From NCBI RefSeq assembly GCF_039697315.1, contig NZ_CP155619.1:496001-560000 (forward strand): 64,000 nt of DNA, written 5' to 3'. The translations under genes and the position numbers were made by a program. Shown here piece after piece: positions 17,688 through 30,322 of the stretch. The notes beneath the pieces are model-generated. The model ran no database searches and was not told the origin of the DNA. It worked only from the letters and a program-made list of their open reading frames with translations. Each line of letters opens with the position of its first letter. Position 1 is the stretch's first letter. Source of the stretch: Pseudomonas abietaniphila. Lineage in GTDB: Bacteria; Pseudomonadota; Gammaproteobacteria; Pseudomonadales; Pseudomonadaceae.

Positions 17688-17714
17688 CAAACACTTGTTT
17701 GAAACATACGTTTC
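17688..17714. promoter_or_regulatory. Tandem PsrA boxes upstream of psrA
   Basis: CAAACACTTGTTTG (17688-17701) and GAAACATACGTTTC (17701-17714) are two perfect palindromes sharing one G. Both fit the published PsrA consensus (C/G)AAAC-N2-4-GTTT(G/C). Their place 15-41 bases before the psrA start suggests negative autoregulation by one or two dimers on the same face region. Confidence 0.82.
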
Positions 17715-17879
17715 AGCCGACGCCCTGTCAACCCTGGCTGTTCGCTTTCTGCCTGATCAGTCACGCCATTTAACCATACAAACCGGGGCGTTGAGCCACT
17801 CTCTCCTGCCGACTTGAAACCTCTTGGCAACAACCGTCCGGCCCGACCACTAAAAAGGAGGATTGCCAAGACGCGAGCA

Positions 17880-17914
17880 CTGTATATAATCCCAGTCACT
17901 GTATAAAAAGCCAG
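17880..17914 (+). promoter_or_regulatory. Two LexA (SOS) boxes upstream of lexA
   Basis: CTGTATATAATCCCAG (17880-17895) and CTGTATAAAAAGCCAG (17899-17914) both fit CTG-N10-CAG, the LexA operator. They are separated by three bases and end 10 bases before the lexA ATG, as in the doubly controlled lexA promoters of other gamma-proteobacteria. Confidence 0.9.
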
Positions 17915-17924
17915 AGCGATGCAC

Positions 17925-18533
17925 ATGATCAAACTGACGTCACGCCAAGCCGAGATTCTGGACTTCATCAAACGCTGTCTTGAAGACAACGGCTATCCGC
18001 CCACCCGCGCGGAAATCGCTCAGGAACTGGGGTTCAAATCACCGAACGCCGCTGAAGAACACCTCAAGGCGCTGGCACGCAAGGGCGCAATCGAAATGAC
18101 ACCGGGCGCCTCGCGAGGCATCCGCATTCCAGGCTTCGAACCCAAGACCGAAGACAGCGGCCTGCCGATCATCGGCCGTGTGGCAGCGGGCGCTCCGATC
18201 CTGGCGCAGCAACACATTGAAGAATCGCTGGCGATCAATCCCGCGTTCTTCCATCCCAGCGCTGATTATCTGCTGCGCGTACACGGCATGAGCATGAAAG
18301 ACGTCGGCATCCTTGATGGCGACCTGCTGGCGGTGCATACCACCCGCGAGGCCCGTAACGGCCAGATCGTCGTGGCGCGGATCGGTGATGAAGTTACCGT
18401 CAAACGCTTCAAGCGTGAAGGCAGCAAGGTCTGGCTGATCGCCGAGAACCCTGACTTCGCGCCCATTGAAGTCAACCTGAAAGATCAGGATCTGGTCATT
18501 GAAGGGCTGAGCGTTGGCGTCATTCGCCGATAA
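17925..18533 (+). CDS. lexA: SOS repressor LexA
   Basis: Self-cleaving SOS repressor, 202 aa. The winged helix-turn-helix occupies residues 1-70 ([23 protein letters not shown] spans the recognition region). The cleavage site is Ala88-Gly89 in RVAAGAP, and the catalytic dyad is Ser123 (HGMSMKD) and Lys160 (EVTVKRF). ATG at 17925 is chosen over one two codons upstream by family alignment; the ribosome-binding site is weak. Repressor-bound boxes overlap its promoter. sulA follows by 11 bases, so the two are coinduced. Confidence 0.96.
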   Translation: MIKLTSRQAEILDFIKRCLEDNGYPPTRAEIAQELGFKSPNAAEEHLKALARKGAIEMTPGASRGIRIPGFEPKTEDSGLPIIGRVAAGAPILAQQHIEESLAINPAFFHPSADYLLRVHGMSMKDVGILDGDLLAVHTTREARNGQIVVARIGDEVTVKRFKREGSKVWLIAENPDFAPIEVNLKDQDLVIEGLSVGVIRR

Positions 18534-18544
18534 GGAGAACGTTT

Positions 18545-19048
18545 ATGCAGTTCCCACAGACACCGCAACAACATGCACAACTGCCGCTGTTCGAAGCATT
18601 CATGGCGCCCAGCCTGCCCATGCTCGACGTTCCGTTGCTTCAGGTGCCGGTATTGGACGACATCGTCGAATCGCCCTGGAGCAACGAACCAGAAGTTTTC
18701 AGTGAATTGTCATTGCGCGGCGCTGCCGGAAACTGCCTGAACCTGCTCGCGCCCATCTTGCGCGACCTGAGCCAGGACACAAACGATCGCTGGCTCACTC
18801 TGATCGCGCCTCCCGCCAGCGTGACTCAAGCCTGGCTGCGCGACGCGGGGCTTAACCGGGAACGCATTATCATGATGCAGCCCCGCGGCACGCAAAGCGC
18901 GCTGGAACTGACTCGCGAGGCCTTGCGCCTGGGCCGCAGCCACACCGTAGTGAGCTGGATCAACCCAATCTCCGGTCCTGCACGCCAGCAACTGATCAGC
19001 GCGGCACGAAGCGGGAGCGCACAGAGCCTGAACATTCGCTTGGGCTGA
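18545..19048 (+). CDS. sulA: SOS cell-division inhibitor SulA
   Basis: Blocks FtsZ polymerisation during the SOS response. 167 aa, with the SulA core: FSELSLRGAAGNCLNLLAPI, WLTLIAPPASVTQAWLRDAG, RGTQSALELTREALRLGRSH and TVVSWINP. AAGGAG precedes the ATG. It lies directly behind lexA and probably shares its promoter, as in P. aeruginosa (PA3007-PA3008). Confidence 0.92.
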   Translation: MQFPQTPQQHAQLPLFEAFMAPSLPMLDVPLLQVPVLDDIVESPWSNEPEVFSELSLRGAAGNCLNLLAPILRDLSQDTNDRWLTLIAPPASVTQAWLRDAGLNRERIIMMQPRGTQSALELTREALRLGRSHTVVSWINPISGPARQQLISAARSGSAQSLNIRLG

Positions 19049-19162
19049 AGTGCCTCAACGGACGCGTGTGACAGGTAAGGGGATATCCCGGGCTTCTTTA
19101 GGGCAAAGAAGCCGACAGATACACATGCGACGATGCCGATCCTGAACAGGAGCGACGCAAAA

Positions 19163-19399
19163 TCAATGCAGGACCCGAGGCCCCTCTTCTTCCTTGCTCA
19201 ACTCGCCTTCAGCCAGGCGACCTGCCATCTGCACGCCAACGCTGAGCATCGCCTTGGCGACTTCGACGTGTTGACCCTGCAGAAATGCCTTGGCGTCCTC
19301 GGAAAAATTCAAGGTCACGAGCGACCCTTCATCCTCGGCGCGGCGCAGTTCGATGCGGCCGTCAGGCAGTTCAACAATTTCCAGAAAAGAGGTTGGCAT
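19163..19399 (-). CDS. Conserved small hypothetical protein (PA3009-like)
   Basis: Soluble acidic protein, 78 aa, starting MPTSFLEIVELPDGRIELRR; GGAGAA lies 14 bases upstream. The middle part (LVTLNFSEDAKAFLQGQHVE) looks amphipathic. No catalytic motif, signal or membrane segment. It lies between sulA and topA, where P. aeruginosa has a similar-sized hypothetical gene; 75 bases behind its minus-strand neighbour. Function unknown. Confidence 0.75.
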   Translation of the reverse strand: MPTSFLEIVELPDGRIELRRAEDEGSLVTLNFSEDAKAFLQGQHVEVAKAMLSVGVQMAGRLAEGELSKEEEGPRVLH

Positions 19400-19474
19400 C
19401 AGGACAGTTCTCCACGAAAGGCGGGCATTGTAACAGCCTGATGACTCATGCCCTAGCCCATCGATCATTCTGTC

Positions 19475-19996
19475 TCAGCACTCACTCAAGCCTTCACGAA
19501 AGCGAATGGCGAGTCCTTTGAGCTGCTGACGCCAGCTTTCCATCTCCTCACGGGTCAGCACAGGCTCTTCTGCTTCGTCGCCGCCAACTGCGATGATCAA
19601 CGGCTGGGTAACATCACCTTTCGGTTTTTTGGGGGCGCGAGGCGGCTGAAACAGCCCGTTGTAGGACGCCAGCAACTGCGCCAGCCAGGTTTCGCGCTGC
19701 TGTGCCAGCTCGACCAGTTCAGCCATCTCAGGAATGGCGATGGCTTCCAGCACCTGCGGCGTCAGCAGGTCCTCGGCGCGCGGGGAATTGGCCTGCGGCA
19801 GACGATAGAAGCCCGCGATTTCGTGGCACAGCCCCAACAATGCGCCGTACAGATGAAACACCGCCGATTCGCGCTCGGCCTGCTCCAGCCCCTGCGCGTT
19901 CATGGCACGGCTTTCTTTGGCCTTGGCCATAGATTCCAGCGCAAGTCCTGCGAAGAAAATTTTCTGATTGGTGCGGGTATAGAGTTCGTGAGCCAT
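19475..19996 (-). CDS. Conserved hypothetical protein (DUF6586-like)
   Basis: All-helical protein of 173 aa, starting MAHELYTRTNQKIFFAGLAL, with GGAGG 9 bases upstream; an upstream in-frame start is less likely. It contains AVFHLYGALLGLCHEIAGFY and ELAQQRETWLAQLLASYN. No signal peptide or catalytic signature. It is conserved downstream of topA in pseudomonads (PA3010 position). Function unknown. Confidence 0.78.
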   Translation of the reverse strand: MAHELYTRTNQKIFFAGLALESMAKAKESRAMNAQGLEQAERESAVFHLYGALLGLCHEIAGFYRLPQANSPRAEDLLTPQVLEAIAIPEMAELVELAQQRETWLAQLLASYNGLFQPPRAPKKPKGDVTQPLIIAVGGDEAEEPVLTREEMESWRQQLKGLAIRFREGLSEC

Positions 19997-20043
19997 GACG
20001 ATGGCCTCCACATCAATGAAATTTGAACGAGCAAGCCAGGGTC

Positions 20044-20080
20044 AAAAAAATCCCTCGGCGCACGTTGCACGCCGAGGGAT
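20044..20080 (-). terminator. Intrinsic terminator after topA
   Basis: Perfect 11-base arms ATCCCTCGGCG (20050-20060) and CGCCGAGGGAT (20070-20080). On the minus strand the hairpin is followed by seven T, placing it 56 bases after the topA stop. Confidence 0.9.
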
Positions 20081-20135
20081 CTTTTAACGCAAAGCGCAGA
20101 GGCTCGCCAGTCTGATTCGAATCAGGCTCGCGCGA

Positions 20136-22739
20136 TCAACGCTTGTCTTCGACCTTCCACGTGCCGCCGTCATAGAACGCGCGCCAGCCTGTCGGCTTGC
20201 CGTCCACTTCGGTCTGCACATATTGCTCCTTGGACTTGCGGCTGTAACGGATCACTGCCGGACGGCCGTCGGGGTCTTTCTTCGGCGCTTCGCACAGGAA
20301 ATGGTACTTCGGATCGATCTCGTCCTTGTGCGGCACGATTTCCAGCACCAGTGGTGCACGGGTCTCGCGATTTTTCGGGAACTGGCTGGCCGCCAGGAAC
20401 AGACCCGAAGCGCCGTCACGCAGGATGTAGGTGTCGTCGACCTTTTCGCACTTGAGCTCCGGCATTTTGACCGGGTCCATTTTTGGCGGCGCCGCCTCGC
20501 CGCTCTTCAGCAGCTTGCGGGTGTTCTTGCAGTTGGTGCAGCCGAAGAACTTGCCGAAACGGCCCGTCTTGAGTTGCATCTCGCCACCACACTTGTCGCA
20601 TTCAACGCTCGGGCCTTCATAGCCCTTGATGCGGTAGGTGCCTTCTTCGATCTCATAGCCGGTGCAATCCGGGTTATTACCGCAGATGTGCAGCTTGTGC
20701 TTCTCATCCAGCAGGTAAGCGTCCATGGCCGTGCTGCACACCGGGCAACGGTGCTTGCCGCGCAGCACGCGGGATTCCGACTCACCCTCGTCGTCTTCGG
20801 CAATTTCATCGCCCGGCGTCAGGTTGACGGTGGCCTTGCAGCGCTCTTTCGGCGGCAGGCTGTAGCCCGAGCACCCGAGGAACACGCCGGTCGATGCGGT
20901 ACGGATCTGCATCGGACGACCGCACACCTTGCACGGGATGTCCGTCATGACCGGCTGGTTGGCCCGCATGCCGCTGTCAGCCGCCTCGGCCACTTCCAGT
21001 TTTTTCTTGAAGTCGCCGTAGAATTCGTCGAGCACGTTTTTCCAGTCACGCTCGCCTTGTGCCACGTCGTCGAGGTTTTCTTCCATGCCGGCGGTGAAGC
21101 CGTAGTCCATCAGGTTAGAGAAGCTCTCAGACAGACGTTCCGTGACGATGTCACCCATCTTTTCCGAATAGAAACGACGGTTGTGAAGCGCGACATAGCC
21201 GCGATCCTGAATGGTCGAGATAATCGCCGCGTAAGTCGACGGGCGACCAATACCGCGCTTTTCCATCTCCTTGACCAGGCTCGCTTCGGAGTAACGCGCT
21301 GGCGGCTTGGTGAAGTGCTGGCTCGGGTCGAGTTTGATCAGCTTCAGGGTGTCGCCCTGGGCCATGTCCGGCAGTACGTCGTCGTCGCCTGGCTTGCTCA
21401 TCTGGGGCAACACACGGGTGTAACCGTCGAATTTGAGGATACGACCCTTGGCACGCAGCTCGAATTCACCTGCGGCCACACTGACAGTGGTCGACAGGTA
21501 TTGCGCCGGTGGCATCTGACAGGCCACGAACTGACGCCAGATCAGCTCATACAGGCGCTCAGCGTCACGCTCCATGCCGGTCAGCTTGCTCGGATGGGTA
21601 TTGACGTCGGAAGGACGAATCGCTTCGTGAGCCTCCTGGGCGCCTTCCTTGCTGCTGTAAACGTTTGGCGACTCAGGCAGGTACTTTTTGCCGAACTCGT
21701 TTTCGATGTAAGTGCGCGCCATAGCCACGGCGTCGGCCGACAGGTTCGTCGAGTCGGTACGCATGTAGGTGATGTAACCCGCTTCGTACAGACGCTGAGC
21801 CATCATCATGGTTTTCTTCACGCCGTAGCCCAGGCGGTTGCTCGCGGCCTGCTGCAGCGTGGAAGTGATGAACGGTGCCGACGGTTTGCTGCTGGTCGGT
21901 TTGTCCTCACGCTTGGCGATGCTGTAAGCCGAAGCCTTGAGCTTCTCCAGCGCCGCCATGGCCTGGGCTTCGTTCAGCGGCTTGAAGGCTTCGCCGTTCT
22001 CGCGCGCCACTTCGAAACGCACGTTGGCGCCCTTGGCGGTGCCCAGATCGGCATGAATCTCCCAATATTCTTCCGGGATGAAGGCGCGGATTTCACGCTC
22101 GCGCTCCACCACCAGCTTCACGGCAACGGACTGTACGCGACCTGCCGACAGGCCCCGGGCGATCTTTTGCCACAGCAGCGGCGAAACCATGTAACCCACG
22201 ACGCGGTCGAGGAATCGACGCGCCTGCTGGGCATTGACGCGGTCGATGTCCAGTTCGCCCGGCTTGGAGAAGGCTTCCTGGATGGCTTTCTTGGTGATCT
22301 CGTTGAACACCACGCGCTTGTAACGATCGTCGTCACCACCGATGGCTTCGCGCAGGTGCCAGGCAATGGCTTCCCCTTCGCGGTCCAAGTCCGTCGCGAG
22401 ATAGATGGTGTCGGCATCCTTCGCCAACCGGCGCAACTCGTCGATCACCTTCTCCTTGCCGGGAAGGATTTCGTACTTGGCTTTCCAGCCATGTTCCGGA
22501 TCGACGCCCATGCGTGCCACGAGCTGGCGCTTGGCCTTTTCCTTGGGCGACAGCGCAGGCGCTTCAGACGCGGTCTTGCCGCGCTTGGCAGCAGGCTCTT
22601 TGGCGGCGCTCGCCGAACCGCTGGTGGGCAGGTCTCGGATATGGCCGATACTCGACTTCACCACGTACTGGCTGCCCAGGTACTTGTTGATGGTCTTGGC
22701 CTTAGCCGGGGATTCCACAATGACCAGCGATTTGCCCAT
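20136..22739 (-). CDS. topA: DNA topoisomerase I TopA
   Basis: Type IA topoisomerase that relaxes negative supercoils, 867 aa (E. coli 865). The Toprim domain begins [19 protein letters not shown] and includes [19 protein letters not shown]. The active-site Tyr is in [14 protein letters not shown] (about residue 320). The C-terminal part holds zinc-finger modules: CKVCGRP...CSGYS...C, CPVCSTA...CGNNPDC and CDKCGGE...CTNC. A strong terminator follows. Essential housekeeping gene in its conserved pseudomonad position. Confidence 0.97.
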   Translation of the reverse strand: MGKSLVIVESPAKAKTINKYLGSQYVVKSSIGHIRDLPTSGSASAAKEPAAKRGKTASEAPALSPKEKAKRQLVARMGVDPEHGWKAKYEILPGKEKVIDELRRLAKDADTIYLATDLDREGEAIAWHLREAIGGDDDRYKRVVFNEITKKAIQEAFSKPGELDIDRVNAQQARRFLDRVVGYMVSPLLWQKIARGLSAGRVQSVAVKLVVEREREIRAFIPEEYWEIHADLGTAKGANVRFEVARENGEAFKPLNEAQAMAALEKLKASAYSIAKREDKPTSSKPSAPFITSTLQQAASNRLGYGVKKTMMMAQRLYEAGYITYMRTDSTNLSADAVAMARTYIENEFGKKYLPESPNVYSSKEGAQEAHEAIRPSDVNTHPSKLTGMERDAERLYELIWRQFVACQMPPAQYLSTTVSVAAGEFELRAKGRILKFDGYTRVLPQMSKPGDDDVLPDMAQGDTLKLIKLDPSQHFTKPPARYSEASLVKEMEKRGIGRPSTYAAIISTIQDRGYVALHNRRFYSEKMGDIVTERLSESFSNLMDYGFTAGMEENLDDVAQGERDWKNVLDEFYGDFKKKLEVAEAADSGMRANQPVMTDIPCKVCGRPMQIRTASTGVFLGCSGYSLPPKERCKATVNLTPGDEIAEDDEGESESRVLRGKHRCPVCSTAMDAYLLDEKHKLHICGNNPDCTGYEIEEGTYRIKGYEGPSVECDKCGGEMQLKTGRFGKFFGCTNCKNTRKLLKSGEAAPPKMDPVKMPELKCEKVDDTYILRDGASGLFLAASQFPKNRETRAPLVLEIVPHKDEIDPKYHFLCEAPKKDPDGRPAVIRYSRKSKEQYVQTEVDGKPTGWRAFYDGGTWKVEDKR

Positions 22740-22830
22740 GGATCGGAAAATTCCTAATGCGAGAAAAAAGACGTTGGAGCCGTCGAGGCCCCGCTATATA
22801 TAGTGGCTACAAGGTGAGGTCAAGCAGAGG

Positions 22831-23085
22831 CTACTGCAAGGGCTCGCCTTGCGACCTTGAAAAAAGGTCAGGTTCGGCCTGGACCAAAGCAAAGCGCGGC
22901 ACGTGCTCCCCGTCAACCTCGACCGATTCCAGAAACATGCTCAAAGGGCGTACCCACAAGCCGAATTCGCCGTACAGCGCCTGATAGAACACCACTTCCT
23001 CTTCCGTCTCGGAATGCTTGGCGACACCGAAAACACGGTACTCGGGGCCTTTATAGTGGCGATAGAGACCTGGCTGTAACTGCAT
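22831..23085 (-). CDS. DUF1653 family small protein
   Basis: Soluble protein of 84 aa, starting MQLQPGLYRHYKGPEYRVFG, with GAGGT 8 bases before the ATG. The body, GVAKHSETEEEVVFYQALYG, GLWVRPLSMF and FALV, is the DUF1653 fold, related to SH3-like barrels. Function unknown. A longer reading upstream runs into the fadA terminator and is rejected. It lies between fadA and topA as in other pseudomonads. Confidence 0.85.
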   Translation of the reverse strand: MQLQPGLYRHYKGPEYRVFGVAKHSETEEEVVFYQALYGEFGLWVRPLSMFLESVEVDGEHVPRFALVQAEPDLFSRSQGEPLQ

Positions 23086-23140
23086 GGTGCGGACCTCACG
23101 GATTGACGCGAAAAAAACTTTCAAAAAACATTTCTCGAAA

Positions 23141-23171
23141 AAAACAAAAGCCGGGGCACCTGGCCCCGGCT
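23141..23171 (-). terminator. Intrinsic terminator after fadA
   Basis: Arms AGCCGGGGC (23149-23157) and GCCCCGGCT (23163-23171) form a GC hairpin 16 bases after the fadA stop on the minus strand, followed by TTTTGTTTTTTT. Confidence 0.9.
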
Positions 23172-23187
23172 CGCACACTCAGACCGG

Positions 23188-26534
<3,347 letters not shown>

Positions 26535-26780
26535 CAACTGATCTCCACGATATGGAAGCTGAACAATACGCGTCAGACGCTGAAATCCGGCGAAAAACAC
26601 GACGTTTCCGTCGACGTACACACCAAACGCCAGGTACCCCGTCGACGCGATTCGGGCGCCTGTAAGAGCGTTCCTACGGCAAACACTCAATTCATACGCC
26701 CGTTTGATTTGGGTGCGCCTACCTTCGGCCATATTCCAGCAATTGTCAATTCGCCCGACAGCGGACAAAACCGGCAAATC
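26535..26780 (-). promoter_or_regulatory. fadBA promoter region with an imperfect PsrA-like site
   Basis: AAAAC-ACGAC-GTTTC at 26594-26608 resembles the PsrA box but has a five-base spacer and one arm mismatch. It lies 60-74 bases before the fadB start. PsrA is known to repress fadBA in P. aeruginosa, so this is a plausible but weak site. Confidence 0.35.
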
Positions 26781-26929
26781 ACAGGTAAATGGCACATTTG
26801 ATAACCCGCCATTCAGCGAAGTGATCTCGTTGAGCGGCAGACCTGAGGAATAAACGCGAGAAGCGACGACTGGCGTGGGTTGGCTGAAAAATAATGGGAT
26901 CCACAGCAGACAAATGCACCATTAAGGTC

Positions 26930-27080
26930 TACATTCAGCGCACTGCGCATCAAGACGGGTCGTTTCTCGCAAGCCGTGTGAAGCGAATCTGAACGTCTTT
27001 TGCGGCATTGCACCGCAAAGCGCCACGAATTATCGGCCTGCCTGGCCAACCCCCAGCCCGATGTTGTTATCGGGCTTTTT
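26930..27080 (+). ncRNA. Candidate small RNA ending in an intrinsic terminator
   Basis: The gene-free stretch between fadB and the next gene ends on the plus strand in a strong terminator: arms AGCCCGAT (27055-27062) and ATCGGGCT (27069-27076), then TTTTT. No plus-strand gene lies upstream. A hairpin TGCGG-CATTGCA-CCGCA (27001-27017) precedes it, and TCTACATT near 26927-26934 resembles an RpoS-type -10. A transcript of about 140 nt is possible. No family was recognised. Confidence 0.4.
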
Positions 27081-27116
27081 AATGCCTGCGATTTGGTTAA
27101 TGGCTCCGGCTCGAGG

Positions 27117-27554
27117 TCACGCCAAGGCTTTCAGCACCGCGGTGATGCGGTGCAACACTTCCGTTTCGCCCCGCTCTCCCCAATACAGTGCAATCAGCTG
27201 CTTGCCCGCCTCAACTTTGTAGACATCGGCTGGCAGCGTCTGCAAGTGCGGCAGCACGCGTGCATCTTCACAGGGCTCACGCCACTGATTGACCCAGTTT
27301 CCAGGCGTTGTCTGCCAGTAACTCCACGTATCCGGTTCGCGCGCGCGTCGAGGCCGGTGATACTGCGCGCATGGGCTCGGCGGCTCAACGGGCAGCCAGT
27401 GCGGCCAGCCTTGAGGAATCAGCTGCATCGCCAGCCCCATGCGTCGCGCCTCCATGCGCATGGCCATCCGGCCGCTCTGGGAGCGGGATGGCCTGAGCCA
27501 CACCAGAGGACTCAAAACCACCGCAATGATTGACAGCACTATCCACACCGTCAT
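27117..27554 (-). CDS. Hypothetical membrane-anchored protein
   Basis: 145 aa. One N-terminal TM segment (about 2-18, TVWIVLSIIAVVLSPLVWL) and a basic Arg-rich stretch precede a soluble domain with many Trp and Pro (GWPHWLPVEPPSPC, TWSYWQTTPGNWVNQW, IALYWGERG). Orthologues in Pseudomonas are, as I recall, often labelled YajC-like only because of the TM anchor; no YajC motif is present. Start ATG at 27554; no strong ribosome-binding site. Function unknown. Confidence 0.65.
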   Translation of the reverse strand: MTVWIVLSIIAVVLSPLVWLRPSRSQSGRMAMRMEARRMGLAMQLIPQGWPHWLPVEPPSPCAQYHRPRRAREPDTWSYWQTTPGNWVNQWREPCEDARVLPHLQTLPADVYKVEAGKQLIALYWGERGETEVLHRITAVLKALA

Positions 27555-27664
27555 ATCTGTATGCCCCCGCCGCCGCAAGCGGTGAGCGAAACACAAAGGC
27601 GTGCCATGAGGCGCGTGAAAAGAGCCATAATCAAAACCATCGCAAACCTCAGAAGGAACATCCC

Positions 27665-28108
27665 ATGTCCTATGTACATATTCTGGTAGCCGTGGACCTC
27701 ACTGAAGAGTGCGATCCGGTTATCAAGAAAGCCAAGGATCTCGCGATTGCCAGCGGTGCCAAGCTGTCACTGGTGCACATCGTCGAGCCCATGGCCATGG
27801 CCTTTGGTGGCGATGTACCGATGGACCTGTCGCAACTGCAGCAACAGCAGTTCGATCAGGCCAAGGAAAAGCTTGAAGCCCTGAAACTGAAATACCCTGA
27901 CGTACGCACCGGCGACAGCCACCTGACCTACGGCCAGCCCAGGCAGGAAATTCACAACCTGGCCAAGGAACACAACGTTGACCTGATCGTCGTGGGCAGC
28001 CACGGCCGTCACGGCCTTTCCCTGCTGCTCGGTTCCACCGCCAATGACGTACTGCACGGCGCGCCTTGCGACGTCCTGGCCGTGCGCCTGGCCAAACGCA
28101 CGGAGTAA
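27665..28108 (+). CDS. Universal stress protein (UspA family)
   Basis: Cytoplasmic single-domain Usp, 147 aa. Opens YVHILVAVDLTEE and ends with the nucleotide-binding motif VGSHGRHGLSLLLGSTANDV, i.e. G-2x-G-9x-G(S/T), typical of ATP-binding Usp proteins. Near AGAAGGAAC ribosome-binding sequence. Corresponds in position to PA3017. Probably induced in stationary phase or stress; target unknown. Confidence 0.9.
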   Translation: MSYVHILVAVDLTEECDPVIKKAKDLAIASGAKLSLVHIVEPMAMAFGGDVPMDLSQLQQQQFDQAKEKLEALKLKYPDVRTGDSHLTYGQPRQEIHNLAKEHNVDLIVVGSHGRHGLSLLLGSTANDVLHGAPCDVLAVRLAKRTE

Positions 28109-28124
28109 TCGCACCCCTCAAACA

Positions 28125-28156
28125 AAAGCCCGAACCCTTGAAGGGGCTCGGGCTTT
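28125..28156. terminator. Bidirectional terminator between usp and uup
   Basis: AAAAGCCCGA ... TCGGGCTTTTTT, with an inner CCCTT/AAGGG pairing, lies between the convergent stops of the usp gene and the minus-strand ABC-F gene. The A-run and T-run on opposite flanks let it act in both directions. Confidence 0.9.
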
Positions 28157-28178
28157 TTTGTTGCGAGGTGTCAGCGGA

Positions 28179-30098
28179 TTACTCGTCCAGTTCAGCCCAG
28201 CGCTCAACCAGCGCTTCCAGTTCGCTGTTCATCTGTTCAAGCGACGCAAGTACCTTGGTCGTCTCAGCGGCAGGACGCTGGTAGAAAGCAGGGTCAGCGA
28301 TTTCAGCCTCAACCGCCGCGATCTGCTGCTCTTTGGCATCGATCTCGCCAGGCAAAGCCTCCAGCTCGCGTTGTAGCTTGTAGCTGAGCTTCTTCTTCGC
28401 GACAGGCGCTGACTCCGACGCAGGCGTCGGGGCTGCGACCGGCTCTACAATCGCCGAATTCAGGTCGGCCTTGCCGGATTTGCTTTCGGTCACGCCCAGC
28501 AGACGCGGCGAACCGCCCTGACGCAGCCAGTCCTGATAGCCGCCGACGAACTCCCGCACCTTACCCTCGCCTTCGAAGACCAGGGTGCTGGTGACGACGT
28601 TATCGAGGAATGCCCGGTCGTGGCTGACCATCAGCACCGTGCCCTTGAAGGTCAACAGCACCTCTTCGAGCAGCTCCAGCGTTTCGACGTCCAGGTCGTT
28701 GGTGGGTTCGTCGAGGACCAGCAGGTTCGCGGGTTTGCTGAACAGCTTGGCCAGCAGCAAACGCGCACGCTCACCACCCGACAGCGCCTTGACCGGCGTC
28801 CGCGCACGTTGCGGGCTGAACAGGAAATCGCCGAGGTAGCTGAGCACGTGGCGGCTCTGACCGTCGATGTCGATGAAGTCGCGACCTTCCGCGACGTTGT
28901 CGATCACGGTCTTTTCCAGATCCAGTTGATGACGCAACTGGTCGAAATAAGCGACGTCCAGACGTGTGCCGACTTCCACCGTGCCGCTGGTGGGCTGGAG
29001 GTTGTCCAGCATCAGCTTGAGCAAAGTGGTCTTGCCGGTACCGTTGGCGCCCAGCAGACCGATGCGGTCTTCGCGCTGCAGCACCATCGAGAAATCCTTG
29101 ATCAGCATCGGACCGCCCGGGTGCGCGAAACTGACGTTTTCCAGGACCATGACCTGCTTGCCGGACTTGTCGGCAGTGTCCAGCTGGATATTGGCCTTGC
29201 CGGTGCGCTCACGACGCTCGCTGCGCTCTACGCGCAATGCTTTAAGGGCGCGAACACGACCTTCGTTGCGGGTACGACGGGCCTTGATGCCTTGGCGAAT
29301 CCACACTTCTTCCTGGGCCAGACGCTTGTCAAACAACGCATTCGCCGTCTCTTCGGCGGCGAGCATCGCTTCCTTGTGCACCAGGAAGCTGGCGTAATCG
29401 CCGTTCCAGTCGATCAGACCGCCACGGTCCAGCTCCAAGATGCGGGTCGCGAGGTTTTGCAGGAAAGAACGGTCGTGCGTAATGAACAGCACGGCACCCT
29501 GGAATTCCTTGAGCGCTTCTTCCAGCCAGGCAATGGCACCGATGTCCAGGTGGTTGGTCGGTTCGTCGAGCAGCAGCAAATCAGGTTCGGAGACCAGCGC
29601 CTGCGCCAGCAGGACACGACGACGCCAGCCACCGGACAACTCGGCGAGGGTCTTGTCGGCAGGCAGTTGCAGGCGGCTGAGGGTACTGTCGACCAGTTGC
29701 TGCAAGCGCCAGCCGTCACGGGCTTCGAGGTCCGACTGCACATGCATCAGCTTGTCGAGGTCTTCGGCAGTGACGATGTTCTGGCTCAGGTGATGGTATT
29801 CGGCAAGCAAGGCACCCACGCCGTCCAGGCCTTCCGCCACGACGTCGAACACGGTGCGGCCGTCGGCCACGGGCAATTCCTGAGGCAACTCGCCGATTTT
29901 CAGGCCAGGTGCACGCCAGACGCTGCCGTCATCGGGCAGTTGAACGCCCTTGACCAGCTTGAGCATGCTGGATTTACCGGTGCCGTTACGACCGATGATG
30001 CAGACCCGCTCTCCACGGGCGATCTGCCAGGACACCTTGTCCAACAACGGCATGGCGCCGAACGCAAGGGACACATCGGTGAATTTGAGCAGGGTCAT
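28179..30098 (-). CDS. uup: ABC-F family ATPase, Uup type
   Basis: Soluble ribosome-associated ABC-F ATPase, 639 aa, with no membrane domain. Two ABC domains: Walker A GRNGTGKSS and GANGTGKTT, signatures LSGGWRRRV and LSGGERAR, Walker B LLLDEPTNHLD and LVLDEPTNDLD, with an interdomain linker. The C-terminal coiled coil (about 560-639, KLQRELEALPGEIDAKEQQI) is the Uup CTD. Start at 30098 has GGAG upstream; the upstream extension is non-coding. Uup proteins affect translation, precise transposon excision and ribosome assembly. Confidence 0.92.
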   Translation of the reverse strand: MTLLKFTDVSLAFGAMPLLDKVSWQIARGERVCIIGRNGTGKSSMLKLVKGVQLPDDGSVWRAPGLKIGELPQELPVADGRTVFDVVAEGLDGVGALLAEYHHLSQNIVTAEDLDKLMHVQSDLEARDGWRLQQLVDSTLSRLQLPADKTLAELSGGWRRRVLLAQALVSEPDLLLLDEPTNHLDIGAIAWLEEALKEFQGAVLFITHDRSFLQNLATRILELDRGGLIDWNGDYASFLVHKEAMLAAEETANALFDKRLAQEEVWIRQGIKARRTRNEGRVRALKALRVERSERRERTGKANIQLDTADKSGKQVMVLENVSFAHPGGPMLIKDFSMVLQREDRIGLLGANGTGKTTLLKLMLDNLQPTSGTVEVGTRLDVAYFDQLRHQLDLEKTVIDNVAEGRDFIDIDGQSRHVLSYLGDFLFSPQRARTPVKALSGGERARLLLAKLFSKPANLLVLDEPTNDLDVETLELLEEVLLTFKGTVLMVSHDRAFLDNVVTSTLVFEGEGKVREFVGGYQDWLRQGGSPRLLGVTESKSGKADLNSAIVEPVAAPTPASESAPVAKKKLSYKLQRELEALPGEIDAKEQQIAAVEAEIADPAFYQRPAAETTKVLASLEQMNSELEALVERWAELDE

Positions 30099-30322
30099 GA
30101 GCTTCTCCAAAAACCGGGCGCGCATTCTACCTGAGATAGCGCAAGGATTGGGCGGGATTCGATGACGGGTTTGGGGGTTGACCTGAGAATCCAAAGTCAA
30201 CGCCTCCCTCAACTGCAAGTATTTGTTTCCTTGGCCCCTCTCCCGCACCTTCGCGCTTCAACCCGCGCTGGCAAAAGGCTAAGCTAACGGCACTTTTCAC
30301 GGTTCATCTGCACGGAAGTCTC

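Noticed and set aside
19091..19113. Hairpin GGCTTCTTT / AAAGAAGCC after sulA
   Set aside because: No T-run follows on the plus strand, so it was not called as a terminator; it may still stabilise the sulA transcript end.
20223..22757. An 844-codon open frame antisense to topA
   Set aside because: It is the mirror of a certain topA gene in GC-rich DNA, has no recognisable domain and no ribosome-binding site.
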